Source of the DNA: Pseudomonadota bacterium
GTDB lineage: Bacteria; Pseudomonadota; Alphaproteobacteria; Reyranellales; Reyranellaceae
Length of the DNA stretch: 64,000 bases
Direction: 5' to 3'
Assembly (NCBI GenBank): GCA_020160955.1
Contig: JAIUOX010000002.1
Coordinates: 1-64,000, forward strand
Position 1 is the first letter of the stretch; each line of letters opens with the position of its first letter. A program made the translations under genes and the position numbers. Shown piece by piece: positions 52,039-61,163 of the stretch. The notes under the pieces are model-generated. The model worked only from the letters and a program-made list of their open reading frames with translations, had not been told where the DNA came from and ran no database searches.

Positions 52039-53187
52039 ATGTCCCTGTCTTCATTCGCGCGATTGACCGGCGCCGCGGCGCTGGTCGGCCTGTCCGCCTT
52101 CGCAGCCCCCACCGCGCCGGCCAGTGCCCAGACCTCGGGCGATCCGATCAAGGTCGGCGCCATCGTCTCGGTGACCGGCGCCGGCGCCGGCCTCGGCGGC
52201 CCCGAGCGCGCCGGTCTCCTGCTCGCCGAGAAGGAGATCAACGCCAAGGGCGGCATCAACGGCCGGCCGCTCAAGATCATCGTCGAGGACGACGCCTCGA
52301 ACCCCGACACCGCGCTCAGCAAGGCCAACGACCTGGTGTTCAACCAGAAGGTCGTGGCGCTGCTCGGCCCGTCGCTGACCGCCAGCACGGTCGCGGTGGG
52401 CGGCGTCACCCACGCCAACAAGATCCCGCAGATCGCCTTCACCGGCATCGGCCCGGCGGTCGAGCGCGAGCGCAAGTGCCTGGCGCACGTCCTGCCGCCG
52501 CAGAAGCTGAACGCCCAGGCGCTGCTCGAGTACGCCAAGAACATCAAGGCGACCAAGATCGGCGTGCTGCACGACGCCGGCTACGGCAACGTCGTGCTGG
52601 CCGAGCTGAAGCCGATGGCCGACAAGTACGGCGTCAAGCTGGTGGCGATCGAGAAGTTCGAGATCGGCGCGACCGACACGACGACGCAGGCGGCCAAGGT
52701 CAAGGCGTCGCAGCCGGACGCGATCTTCATCATCGCCACCTCGGCGACGCCGTTCCGCAACATCAAGCAGATCCAGGCGACCCAGCCGATCGTCGCGGCC
52801 ATCGGCTCGTCGTCCTACGACTACGTCAACGCCATGGGCCCGGCGGCCGACAACATCGTCATCCCCGAGTTCCTGGTCGGCGAGGATCCGCTGCCGCACC
52901 AGAAGGCGTTCGTCGAGCTGTTCAAGCAGACCTACAACAGCACGCCGAAGAACTACGAGGCGGCGGCCTACGATGCCGCGAACATCATCGCGGCGGCGAT
53001 CAAGAAGGTCGGCCCCGACGCCGGCGGCGAGAAGCTGTGCGCGGCCATGAAGACGCCGTACTCGGGCGTGCTGGCCAACTACGACTTCTCGGCCGACGAC
53101 ATGACCGGCATCCCGGTCGGCAGCTACATCTACTCGAAGCTGGTCGGCGGCAAGTACACGCGCACGCCGTTCCGCGTCACCCAGTAA
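52039..53187 (+). CDS. periplasmic binding protein of the second Liv system
   Basis: 382 residues with GGAGG ribosome site and a signal peptide cut near ASAQ. Type I binding fold: IKVGAIVSVTGAGAGLGGPERAGLLLAEKEINAKGGINGRPLKIIVEDD and IAFTGIGPAVERERKCLAH. The SSS/TGxG pocket and the length are those of LivK-like receptors. A long stem-loop follows the stop and may stabilise or limit read-through to the permease genes. Confidence 0.92.
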   Translation: MSLSSFARLTGAAALVGLSAFAAPTAPASAQTSGDPIKVGAIVSVTGAGAGLGGPERAGLLLAEKEINAKGGINGRPLKIIVEDDASNPDTALSKANDLVFNQKVVALLGPSLTASTVAVGGVTHANKIPQIAFTGIGPAVERERKCLAHVLPPQKLNAQALLEYAKNIKATKIGVLHDAGYGNVVLAELKPMADKYGVKLVAIEKFEIGATDTTTQAAKVKASQPDAIFIIATSATPFRNIKQIQATQPIVAAIGSSSYDYVNAMGPAADNIVIPEFLVGEDPLPHQKAFVELFKQTYNSTPKNYEAAAYDAANIIAAAIKKVGPDAGGEKLCAAMKTPYSGVLANYDFSADDMTGIPVGSYIYSKLVGGKYTRTPFRVTQ

Positions 53188-53198
53188 CCGCCGGAGAC

Positions 53199-53225
53199 GC
53201 CGCGGCAGCCTGGCGCTGCCGCGGC
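53199..53225 (+). other. perfect stem-loop between binding protein and permease genes
   Basis: GCCGCGGCAGC (53199-53209) pairs without mismatch with GCTGCCGCGGC (53215-53225) around a five-base loop. No T run follows. It probably stabilises the upstream message or partly blocks read-through, giving more binding protein than permease. Confidence 0.65.
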
Positions 53226-53249
53226 GCACCCGCGCTTTCCCAAGTTGCC

Positions 53250-54134
53250 ATGACCCTCAGCCTCGTCCTGCAGGCAATCTTCGCCGGCGTCACGAACGGC
53301 ATCGTCTATGCCCTGGTCGGCATGGGCCTGTCCGCGATCTTCAAGGGCAGCCGCGTGATCAACGCCATGCAGGGCGAGTTCAGCGTCGTCGGCGCGATGA
53401 CGACGGTCCTGCTGCTGACCAAGGCGGGCTGGCCCTACCCGGCCGCGATCGCCGCCGGCGCGCTGGCCGGTGCCCTGCTCGGGGCCGGGCTGGAGCTCGC
53501 CTTCGTGCGCCACATGGCGCGCAAGAACGCCAGCGAGGACAGCTTCCTGCTGCTGACCATCGGCCTCGCCCTCACCCTGTCGGCCGGCACGCTGTTCTTC
53601 GTCGGCCGCGACGGCTACCTGCTGCCGCCGTTCGGCGAGGGCGTGCTGATCGTGCTCGACGCGGTGATCCAGTTCCACGCGCTGTGGCTGATCGCCATCG
53701 GCATCGGCGCCACGCTCGCGCTCCGCGCCTTCTTCCATCGCACCTCGGTCGGGCTGTCGATGATGGCGGCCTCGATCGACGCCGACGGCGCGGCGACCAC
53801 CGGCATCAACGTGGCGCGCATGCGCACCTACACCTTCTTCCTGGGCGGCCTGCTGGGGGCGCTGGGCGGCATCCTGGTGACGCCGCTGGTCGCGGTCGAC
53901 TACCAGCTCGGCCTCAACCTCACGCTGAAGGGCTTCGCCGCCGCCGTGCTGGGCGGCCTGACCAACCCGCTGGGCGCCGCGGTCGGCGGCCTGACGCTGG
54001 GCCTGGTCGAGTCGCTGGCGATCATCGGCATCTCGTCGAGCTACAAGGACGTCGTCGCCTTCACGGTGCTGATCGTCATCATGATCCTGATGCCCAACGG
54101 CATCCTCGGCCGGGCCGGCCGGCGGGGAGGCTGA
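53250..54134 (+). CDS. livH: branched-chain amino acid-type permease LivH, second system
   Basis: 294 residues with eight membrane segments. Signatures FAGVTNGIVYALVGMGLSAIFKGSRVINAMQGEF, MMAASIDADGAATTGINVARMRTYTF and GGLTNPLGAAVGGLTLGLVESL are present. The family's usual NFAHG is replaced by NAMQGE. Forms the inner-membrane channel with LivM. The start at 53250 has no clear ribosome site; translation may depend on the upstream stem-loop region. Four bases separate it from livM. Confidence 0.9.
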   Translation: MTLSLVLQAIFAGVTNGIVYALVGMGLSAIFKGSRVINAMQGEFSVVGAMTTVLLLTKAGWPYPAAIAAGALAGALLGAGLELAFVRHMARKNASEDSFLLLTIGLALTLSAGTLFFVGRDGYLLPPFGEGVLIVLDAVIQFHALWLIAIGIGATLALRAFFHRTSVGLSMMAASIDADGAATTGINVARMRTYTFFLGGLLGALGGILVTPLVAVDYQLGLNLTLKGFAAAVLGGLTNPLGAAVGGLTLGLVESLAIIGISSSYKDVVAFTVLIVIMILMPNGILGRAGRRGG

Positions 54135-54138
54135 GGCC

Positions 54139-55107
54139 ATGACCTCTTCCCGGCCCCTGTCGTCCTACGTGACGCTCGGCCTCGCCCTCGTCGTCTGGGC
54201 GATCCTGCCCTTCGTCGTGCCGCGGCACGTCGCCGACCTGCTGGTCTTCACCGGCATCTACACCATCGCCGGGCTGGGCATCGGCCTGCTGCTCGGCCAT
54301 TGCGGCATCGTCAACCTGGCGCAGGCCACCTTCTATGGCCTCGGTGCCTATGCCAGCGCCTACTGCACGGTGATGATGGGCCTGCCGAGCATCGTGGGCT
54401 TCGTCGTCGGCGCCGCCATCAGCATGGCGCTCGCCTACGTGATCGGCCGCCCGATCCTGCGCCTCACGGGCTACTTCCTCGCCCTGGGCACCCTGGCGCT
54501 CAGCGCCATCGCCAGCGCCCTGTTCTTCGAATGGGACTGGCTCACCGGCGGCACACTGGGCATCGGCGGCATCCCCAAGCTCGACCTGTTCGGGTTCGTT
54601 CTTGACCGGCCGTCGCGCTACTATTTCTTCGTCTGGATCGTGGCCTTCGCCTGCATGGCGGCGGCGCACAACCTCGTCGACAGCCGCAGCGGCCTGATGC
54701 TGCGCGCCATGCGCGATTCGAGCACCGCCGCCGCCGCACTGTCCGTCGACCTGCAGTCGTTGCGGACACGGGTCTTCGTGGTCTGCGCCCTGTTCGGCAG
54801 TCTCGCGGGCAGCCTGTTCGCCCATCATGCCTCGTTCGTAAGCACACAGAGCTTCACGGTCGACCGATCCATCAGTTTCCTCCTGATCCCGGTGATCGGC
54901 GGCGCCACGTCCATCCCCGGGATCGTCGTCGGCGCCCTGTTCGTGACCTTCCTGCCGGAGTTCCTGAGCAAGCTGGGCGACATCCACCAGATCCTGTTTG
55001 GCCTCGCCCTCGTTGCCGTCGTCGTCCTGCTGCCCGACGGATTGATGGGTGCCTTCGGTCGTCTCTGGACGCGGCTTGCCGCACGGCAGGGCAACCATGT
55101 CCGCTAA
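54139..55107 (+). CDS. livM: branched-chain amino acid-type permease LivM, second system
   Basis: 322 residues, eight or nine membrane helices. GLGIGLLLGHCGIVNLAQATFYGLGAYASAY, the loop RDSSTAAAALSVDLQSLRTRVFVVCALFGSLAGS and IGGATSIPGIVVGA are family-typical. Codon use drifts in the second half (after about 54,590) from strongly GC-biased to looser, and stays so through the following genes. Overlaps livG by 11 bases. Confidence 0.9.
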   Translation: MTSSRPLSSYVTLGLALVVWAILPFVVPRHVADLLVFTGIYTIAGLGIGLLLGHCGIVNLAQATFYGLGAYASAYCTVMMGLPSIVGFVVGAAISMALAYVIGRPILRLTGYFLALGTLALSAIASALFFEWDWLTGGTLGIGGIPKLDLFGFVLDRPSRYYFFVWIVAFACMAAAHNLVDSRSGLMLRAMRDSSTAAAALSVDLQSLRTRVFVVCALFGSLAGSLFAHHASFVSTQSFTVDRSISFLLIPVIGGATSIPGIVVGALFVTFLPEFLSKLGDIHQILFGLALVAVVVLLPDGLMGAFGRLWTRLAARQGNHVR

Positions 55108-55858
55108 CGCCATCCTCGCCCTGAAGGAGGTCGGCCATTCGTTCGGCGGCCTCGCCGTGCTGCGGTCTGTCACGTTCGACGTCCCGGAAGGCGGCATCAT
55201 CGGCCTGATCGGCCCCAACGGCTCGGGCAAGACGACGCTCTTCAACATCGTGAGCGGCTATATCCGTCCGCTTGCCGGCACGATCACCTACCGAGGCGCA
55301 CCCCTGGTTCGCGAGTCGATCCAGCGGCGCGGCACGGCAGGCCTCGTGCGCACCTTCCAGACGCCCCAGGTCTTCGAGCAGATGACCGTGCTCGAAAACA
55401 TCATGGTGGGCTGCACCAAGCTCACCCGCACGACGATGCTGCAGGACCTTCTGCGCACGCCGGCCGCCCGCGGACAGATGCGCGAGATCCGCCAGCGCGC
55501 CGAAGCCGCCTGCGAGCATTTTCAGCTCGGCACCCTGCGCGACCTGCCGGCCGCCAGCCTGACGGCCGGGCAACGCCGCATCCTCGAGATCGCCCGCGCG
55601 GTCGTGGGCGAGCCGCGTCTTCTCCTGCTCGACGAGCCCTCGTCCGGCCTGAATGCGCAGGAGATCGACAATCTGCGCGAGTGGATCGTCCGCCTTAACG
55701 AACAGGGCATCACGGTCCTGCTAGTCTCGCACGATATGGGACTGATGACGGTGGCCCGCACCGTGCACACGCTCTATTTCGGCGAGATCATCGCCAGCGG
55801 CGACATGGCGGCAATCCAGCGCGACCCGCGGGTCCGCGAAGTCTATCTCGGGGTCTGA
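55097..55858 (+). CDS. livG: ABC transporter ATPase LivG, second system
   Basis: 253 residues from ATG 55097 inside the livM 3' end. Walker A GPNGSGKTT, LVRTFQTPQVFEQMTVLENIMVG, a signature in the form LTAGQRRILEIAR, and Walker B LLLLDEPSSGLNAQE are visible. Codon use is looser than in the livG at 32,262-33,020, which is diverged from it. The LivF start (GTG 55861) is two bases after its stop. Confidence 0.92.
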   Translation: MSANAILALKEVGHSFGGLAVLRSVTFDVPEGGIIGLIGPNGSGKTTLFNIVSGYIRPLAGTITYRGAPLVRESIQRRGTAGLVRTFQTPQVFEQMTVLENIMVGCTKLTRTTMLQDLLRTPAARGQMREIRQRAEAACEHFQLGTLRDLPAASLTAGQRRILEIARAVVGEPRLLLLDEPSSGLNAQEIDNLREWIVRLNEQGITVLLVSHDMGLMTVARTVHTLYFGEIIASGDMAAIQRDPRVREVYLGV

Positions 55859-55860
55859 TC

Positions 55861-56577
55861 GTGCTGGAAGTGATCTCCGTTTCCGCCGGCTACGGCGCCC
55901 TCACCGTCCTGAACGACATCTCCCTCAAGGTCGGCGATGGCGAGGCCGTCGCGCTGGTCGGCGCGAATGGCGCCGGCAAGACCACGCTCGTGCGCACGAT
56001 CTGCGGCCTCCTGCGCGCGCGCAGCGGGCGCATCGTCAAGAACGGCACGGATGTCACCGCGACGCCGCCCCATGATCTCGCGCAGCACGGCCTTGCCGTC
56101 GTACTCGAGAACCGCCGCCTGTTCGGCGAACTGTCGGTCCGCGAGAACCTCGTTCTGGCGGAGACGGTCGGCCGCAAGGTCCGGCGCGGCGACAGGCGCT
56201 TCGCCTGGGACGAAGTGACGGCGCTGTTCCCCGTCGTGAAGGAGCGCCTCGACTCTCCTGTCGAGCTGTTGAGCGGTGGCCAGCAGCAGATGGTCGCGAT
56301 CGCCCGGGCCCTGCTCCTGCAGCCCGACCTACTGATCATGGACGAGCCTTCGACCGGCCTCGCCCCCAAGGTCGTGAAGGACATCCTGCTCGTGATCAAA
56401 GCCCTTCGCGAGCGGGGCATGGGCCTTCTGCTGATCGAGCAGAATGTCGGCATCGCGGCCGAGATCACCGACCGCGCCTATGTCATGGCCGTCGGAAGCA
56501 TCGTTCACGAGGTCGGGCCCGGCGAATGGCAATCCTTCCTCAAGGACGAGCGCCTGATACGGGCTTATCTCGGGTAG
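55861..56577 (+). CDS. livF: ABC transporter ATPase LivF, second system
   Basis: 238 residues from a GTG start. Walker A GANGAGKTT, Q-loop region AVVLENRRLFGELSVRENL, signature LSGGQQQMVAIARAL, and Walker B LLIMDEPSTGLAPK, then LLIEQNV, are all present. It ends the second Liv operon and converges with the NRPS gene 15 bases away, with no hairpin between them. Confidence 0.92.
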   Translation: MLEVISVSAGYGALTVLNDISLKVGDGEAVALVGANGAGKTTLVRTICGLLRARSGRIVKNGTDVTATPPHDLAQHGLAVVLENRRLFGELSVRENLVLAETVGRKVRRGDRRFAWDEVTALFPVVKERLDSPVELLSGGQQQMVAIARALLLQPDLLIMDEPSTGLAPKVVKDILLVIKALRERGMGLLLIEQNVGIAAEITDRAYVMAVGSIVHEVGPGEWQSFLKDERLIRAYLG

Positions 56578-56592
56578 AATCCCGGCGGCAGA

Positions 56593-59500
56593 CTAGAGGA
56601 GCATGCCGCGGATCGTCTCACGCATGAGCGAAGCCATGCGCTCCACGGATTCGCGCCGATGATTTGGCCGCGTGTAGAACAGCTTCATCCGGAAGCAGCC
56701 GTCCATGACATAGGCGTAGACATGCAGGTGATAGTCGGCCTGGTTTTCGGCGGCGACCGTGTCGGGCAGGTCCATCAGCGAAGGCGCCGTCGGCTGGAAC
56801 AGCGTCCCGTCGTAATTCTCCTCCCAGACGTCGCCGATATACTGAAAGAGCGTCTTCACCTGGTCGAAACGCGCCAGTTCGGCAGTACGTGGATCGTCCG
56901 AGAAGTAGCGCAGCGCGCTGTGCGCCAGGCCGTTGTCGGGAATGGCGCGATACTGTTCGGCCGTCCGATCCAGCACCCGAGCCAGCGCCGCAGCCCCTTC
57001 GAGCGGTCCGTCGGGCAAACGCACGGTGATCGGCGTATGGGTGATGAACCATCCGACCGTTCGCGAGACATCGGTGCCGGGAATGCAGGTTTCGCGGCCA
57101 TGCGCGACCTTGTGGAAGACGAGATTGCGCTGGCCCGAGATCCGGTGGGCCGTAAGCGCCAGGCCGGCCACGATGGCGTGAATCAGCGTCGGCTGGAACC
57201 CGCCGGCCAGACGGCCACGGATGTCGTCGACCTCGTCGCGCGACAGGATCTCGAAGCCGAGGAGAGCGATGTCGCGTTGCAGGGCGCCCGCATCGGCATC
57301 GTCCTCGGGAAACGGATGGACGTCGCGCGCCTGCTCCAGCCAGTAGGCCCATTGAGCGCCCGCCGCCGGCCCACGCGCATAGTCGACGACCCGGTCGACC
57401 CATTGGTGAAAGGGCGTCGTCGGCGCAGGCAAAACGGGACGACGGCCCGCCGCGAGCGCCGTGTAGGCCGTGCGCAGATCTTCCAGCGTGACCTGCAGCG
57501 ACATGGCGTCGGTGACAAGCTCGTGCATCGTGAAGAAGAAATGATGGTCCGTCCCCGCCGGGTCCTCGAACAGCCCGACCGTCATGACCGGGCCGTTGTC
57601 GATGTCGAGAGAATCGTGCAGGCGCGCGACCTGCGTTTCGATGAAGGCAAGCCGGGCCCCTTCGTCGCCGGCTGGCAGCTGGAAGGCATGGATCGGCACA
57701 TCGAATACGTCGGGACTGCTCTGGTACCGCTGGTGAAATTCGCCATCGGCCGAGCGGCGGAAACGCAATCTCAGCGCATGGTGGTGCTCGATGACGACGC
57801 GCAGAGCCTGCCGGAGAGTTGACGGATCGAGCAGCGTCGGCAGCCGTGCGATGAACCCGACATTGAACTTGTTGGGGTTCGGGCGAGCCCAGGTGAAGTA
57901 GTAGCGCTGCATCGGGCTGAGCGGCGCGTCCCCTTCGGGCACGGATGCGTCGATCTCGAGGGCCTGCGCCGTGCGGGCGCGGCGCGCCAACGCTTCGAGT
58001 GTCGGGTGCTCGTAGAGGTCGCGCGGCGTCAACGCATAGCCTGCCTCCCGCGCCAGAAGGCTCACGCGAAAGGTCAGGAGAGAATCCCCGCCCAGCGCGA
58101 AGAAATCGTCCGTGACGCTCACCGACCTGAGGCCGAGCGTTTCGTGCCAGATGCGGACCATGTCCTTCTCCACGGAATCCCGGGGAGCGACGATGTCCTG
58201 ACGGATGTCGAAATCGGGCGGCAGGCGGAGGCTCCTGCGGTCCAGCTTGCCGTTGGGCAGGCGCGGCAGGTCGTCGGCCACCGCCACGAAGTGGGACGGC
58301 ACCATGTAAGGAACAAGCCGTTGGCCCAGGAAGTCGCGCAGAGCCGACGATTCGACATCGGTTGTCTCGGCATCCGGGCTGCGAACGTAGAAGGCGACGA
58401 GCTGGCGTCCGCCCTCGGTGTCGATCGCACTCACCGCACAATCCCGAACGGCGGGATGGGTGGCGAGCGTCGTCTCGATCTCGCCGGGTTCGATGCGGAA
58501 GCCGCGCAGCTTGATCTGAAAATCGCGCCGGCCGATATAGTCGATCTCGCCGTCGGAACGCAGCGACACCAGATCTCCGGAGCGGAACAATCGGACATGG
58601 TCCGCTTCCGCCGCCGTCGCGAAGGGGTTCCGAATGAACTTCTCCGCCGTCAGGCTCGGATTGTTGTGATAGCCGCACGCGAGTCCCGGGCCGGAGACGC
58701 AAAGCTCGCCCGGCTCTCCGACCGCGACCGGCCGCAGCTCCTCGTCGAGGACATGAACGCGCATCTGGCCGAGCGCCTTGCCGATGGAGACGATCTTGCC
58801 CTTGAGGGCGTCCGGACCGACCACGCAGCAGGTCGCATCGGCCGCCATTTCCGAGGAGCCGTAGAGGTTGAGGACCGTGGCGTTCGGCGCGAGTTCGTCG
58901 ATGCGCCGGGCGAGGCTGCTGGGCAGCAGTTCGCCGGACGAGGTGACGTAGCGCAGCGCATCGAGACGTGTGCCGGCATGGCGGGCCGCATCGATCAGGG
59001 CCGCCAGCAGCGACGGCACCACGATGATTCGCGTCACGCGTCGGCGGGCCAGCAGGTCGAGAAGCGCCAGCGGATCGCGCGCCGTGACGTCGTCGGCGAT
59101 GACACTGGGAATGCCCTTCAGCAGGCCGCCGAACATTTCCCAGACCGAGTCGACGAAGTTCAGGGCGGTCTTGTTACAACACAGCTCGTCGGCGGCAAAC
59201 GGGAAGGCGTCCCACATCCACTCGAACCGGCTGAGCATGGCGCGATGGGGGCCGAGGACACCCTTGGGCGTTCCCGTGGAACCGGACGTGTAGAAAACAT
59301 AGGCCAACGGATCGGCATGCCCCTCGGCATCGCGCCTGACGGGCCGTGGCCGATCGTCAGACGGCGCGGCTGCCAGAAGCTCATCGAGGCAGAGGGTCCC
59401 GGCTGTCGCTTCGGCAAGGAAGGAAAGCCTGTCGAGCAGCGGGCGCGTCGTGAGGACCAGCGGCGCCGCGGTGTCCCCCAACATGAACTGCAGCCGGCTT

Positions 59501-59793
59501 TCCGGATACGAGGGGTCGAGCGGAACCCAGGCGCCGCCCGCCTTGAGGATGCCCAATGCGCCGGCCGTCGCCTCGATTCCGCGCCCCAGGGCCAGGCCGA
59601 TCATCGTATCGGGCGGCAGGGTCGCGTCGGGCGGCAGGCCGCGGCTTGCGAGGATGGCCTGGGCGATGATCTCGGCGGCGCGGTCCAGTTCGCCGAAGCT
59701 GATGTGACGCTCTCCGGCATACAAGGCAATGGCTTCGGGCGTCCGGTCGGCCGCCTCTTCGAAGAGGCGATGGATCAACTTCGGCGTCGGCAC
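56593..59793 (-). CDS. NRPS module: adenylation, carrier and epimerisation-like domains
   Basis: 1066 residues. Adenylation domain (about 10-505) with FYTSGSTGTPKG, NLYGSSEMAADAT, LFRSGDLVSLRSDG and LPNGKLDRRSL. Pocket residues read VDWVVSLADK by alignment to GrsA; Asp is shifted to the second place, as in beta-amino acid codes. A carrier domain has Ser571 in LGGDSLL. The C-terminal 460 residues resemble epimerisation/condensation domains, with VGWFITHTPITV and FQYIGD. The active site reads HELVTDA (His757, Glu758) where HHxxxDG is expected, so it is probably altered or inactive. No thioesterase. Three bases separate it from the exporter gene upstream. It may make a beta-alanyl or similar conjugate. 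Confidence 0.88.
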   Translation of the reverse strand: MPTPKLIHRLFEEAADRTPEAIALYAGERHISFGELDRAAEIIAQAILASRGLPPDATLPPDTMIGLALGRGIEATAGALGILKAGGAWVPLDPSYPESRLQFMLGDTAAPLVLTTRPLLDRLSFLAEATAGTLCLDELLAAAPSDDRPRPVRRDAEGHADPLAYVFYTSGSTGTPKGVLGPHRAMLSRFEWMWDAFPFAADELCCNKTALNFVDSVWEMFGGLLKGIPSVIADDVTARDPLALLDLLARRRVTRIIVVPSLLAALIDAARHAGTRLDALRYVTSSGELLPSSLARRIDELAPNATVLNLYGSSEMAADATCCVVGPDALKGKIVSIGKALGQMRVHVLDEELRPVAVGEPGELCVSGPGLACGYHNNPSLTAEKFIRNPFATAAEADHVRLFRSGDLVSLRSDGEIDYIGRRDFQIKLRGFRIEPGEIETTLATHPAVRDCAVSAIDTEGGRQLVAFYVRSPDAETTDVESSALRDFLGQRLVPYMVPSHFVAVADDLPRLPNGKLDRRSLRLPPDFDIRQDIVAPRDSVEKDMVRIWHETLGLRSVSVTDDFFALGGDSLLTFRVSLLAREAGYALTPRDLYEHPTLEALARRARTAQALEIDASVPEGDAPLSPMQRYYFTWARPNPNKFNVGFIARLPTLLDPSTLRQALRVVIEHHHALRLRFRRSADGEFHQRYQSSPDVFDVPIHAFQLPAGDEGARLAFIETQVARLHDSLDIDNGPVMTVGLFEDPAGTDHHFFFTMHELVTDAMSLQVTLEDLRTAYTALAAGRRPVLPAPTTPFHQWVDRVVDYARGPAAGAQWAYWLEQARDVHPFPEDDADAGALQRDIALLGFEILSRDEVDDIRGRLAGGFQPTLIHAIVAGLALTAHRISGQRNLVFHKVAHGRETCIPGTDVSRTVGWFITHTPITVRLPDGPLEGAAALARVLDRTAEQYRAIPDNGLAHSALRYFSDDPRTAELARFDQVKTLFQYIGDVWEENYDGTLFQPTAPSLMDLPDTVAAENQADYHLHVYAYVMDGCFRMKLFYTRPNHRRESVERMASLMRETIRGMLL

Positions 59794-59796
59794 CGA

Positions 59797-61053
59797 TCAT
59801 TCTCCTTTGAGCTGTGCAACCGATTGCACGGACCGCATCGTGGCGAGGCCAGCGCTTGCGAACATGGCGACGAGGGCCAGGACGAACGGCGCCATGTAGT
59901 CCACGCCACTGAGCACGCCGGCCGCGATGGACGAACTGCCCCAGGCGAGCGCCGTGACGGAAATGGATATTCCCAGGATCCACCCCTGCCGGTCGCTTTC
60001 GACGGCATCGGAGAACTGGGTGATGATGGCGCCGTAGGCAATGGACACGACGGTCGCCAAGGGGAAGGCGATGGCCCATTGCACGTTGAGATCATGCGAC
60101 CAGAACGACACCACCATGAGCGCAGCCGTGCCCCAGAGACTCCACGCGGCAATCGTCCGCGCCGCGATACGCTTCTGCAGCCACGGCAGGCAAAGGCCGT
60201 AGGCGGCACAGAATCCTACGCCGAGGAGCCCCATCATCAGCGAGACGGTGCCGGTATCCACGTCGAAGCGCTCGAAGAGGAGCGAGGGCAGGAACAGGAA
60301 ATAGGCGCCCCAGGCCACCTGCATGCAGGCGAATATCACGACGATGCGCCGGATCACCGGATCGACGAGCGCCGCCCGGAAGCCGCGCACGCCCATCAGC
60401 AGGTCGACGTCCTTGAGGCTCATCCGCCGGACATGTGGACGTGGCGGTTCGCGGTACCAGATCAGGATCAGCGCCACGGCCAGCAGCGCAAGCAATGCGG
60501 TGACGCCGATCGGAATGGTGAAATCGACCACGGACGGCCGCTCGGCATGCGCCATGGCGCCGCCGATCAACGGCCCCAGGATGAAGCCGACCGAAGAGGC
60601 GAACAGACACAGGCTGAGGGCCAGCGGCTTCGTCTCCTCGTTGCTCTGGTCGACGGCGGCGGCCTGGGCGACCGCCTGACTGCCTGCCATGGCGCCTCCC
60701 AGGATGCGGCCGAGCAACAGAAGGGCCACGATGCTGAACAGAATAGCGCCGCCGATCAGCACGAAGCTTGCCGCCACGCCGATCAGGCACGCAACCAGAA
60801 CCGGCCGCCGACCTATGCGGTCCGATATCTCGCCCAGGACCGGCGCCATGTAGAGCATCATCAGCTCAAAGACACCCAAGGAAACGCCATAAACGATGTA
60901 GCGGATGCTCTGGCCCTGCCCCGTCATGAGGATCGGATTGTCGCTCACGAGCGCGGCAGCAAGGACCGGCACGACGATCGTGTAGCTGATGCTGTCGATC
61001 AGGATGGCGGCGAGCAGCGGCACCAGACGGAGCACGAAGCGCACGGTCGTCAT
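59797..61053 (-). CDS. MFS exporter (drug:H+ antiporter type) linked to the NRPS
   Basis: 418 residues with twelve hydrophobic segments. Motif A is GEISDRIGRRPVL after helix 2, and LCLFASSVGFILGPLIGGAMA resembles motif C of 12-helix drug antiporters. The ATG at 61053 is followed by the first membrane helix after a short basic start; a longer form lacks support. As the upstream gene of a two-gene operon with the NRPS, it probably exports the NRPS product or protects the cell from it. Confidence 0.85.
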   Translation of the reverse strand: MTTVRFVLRLVPLLAAILIDSISYTIVVPVLAAALVSDNPILMTGQGQSIRYIVYGVSLGVFELMMLYMAPVLGEISDRIGRRPVLVACLIGVAASFVLIGGAILFSIVALLLLGRILGGAMAGSQAVAQAAAVDQSNEETKPLALSLCLFASSVGFILGPLIGGAMAHAERPSVVDFTIPIGVTALLALLAVALILIWYREPPRPHVRRMSLKDVDLLMGVRGFRAALVDPVIRRIVVIFACMQVAWGAYFLFLPSLLFERFDVDTGTVSLMMGLLGVGFCAAYGLCLPWLQKRIAARTIAAWSLWGTAALMVVSFWSHDLNVQWAIAFPLATVVSIAYGAIITQFSDAVESDRQGWILGISISVTALAWGSSSIAAGVLSGVDYMAPFVLALVAMFASAGLATMRSVQSVAQLKGE

Positions 61054-61109
61054 CGCGCTACCCTCGCGGGCCGGCCGGGCCGGCAACGGTCGTCAGTCGA
61101 CAGATGCAG

Positions 61110-61136
61110 CGCGTCGCCATGCCGAGAAGCGACGCG
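61110..61136. other. stem-loop between sugar porter and exporter genes
   Basis: CGCGTCGC (61110-61117) pairs with GCGACGCG (61129-61136) around eleven bases, just after the sugar porter stop on the minus strand. There is no T run. It may weakly end that transcript or be an mRNA end structure. Confidence 0.45.
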
Positions 61137-61163
61137 TGCGATCCATTGGCGGCCGGCAGCCAC

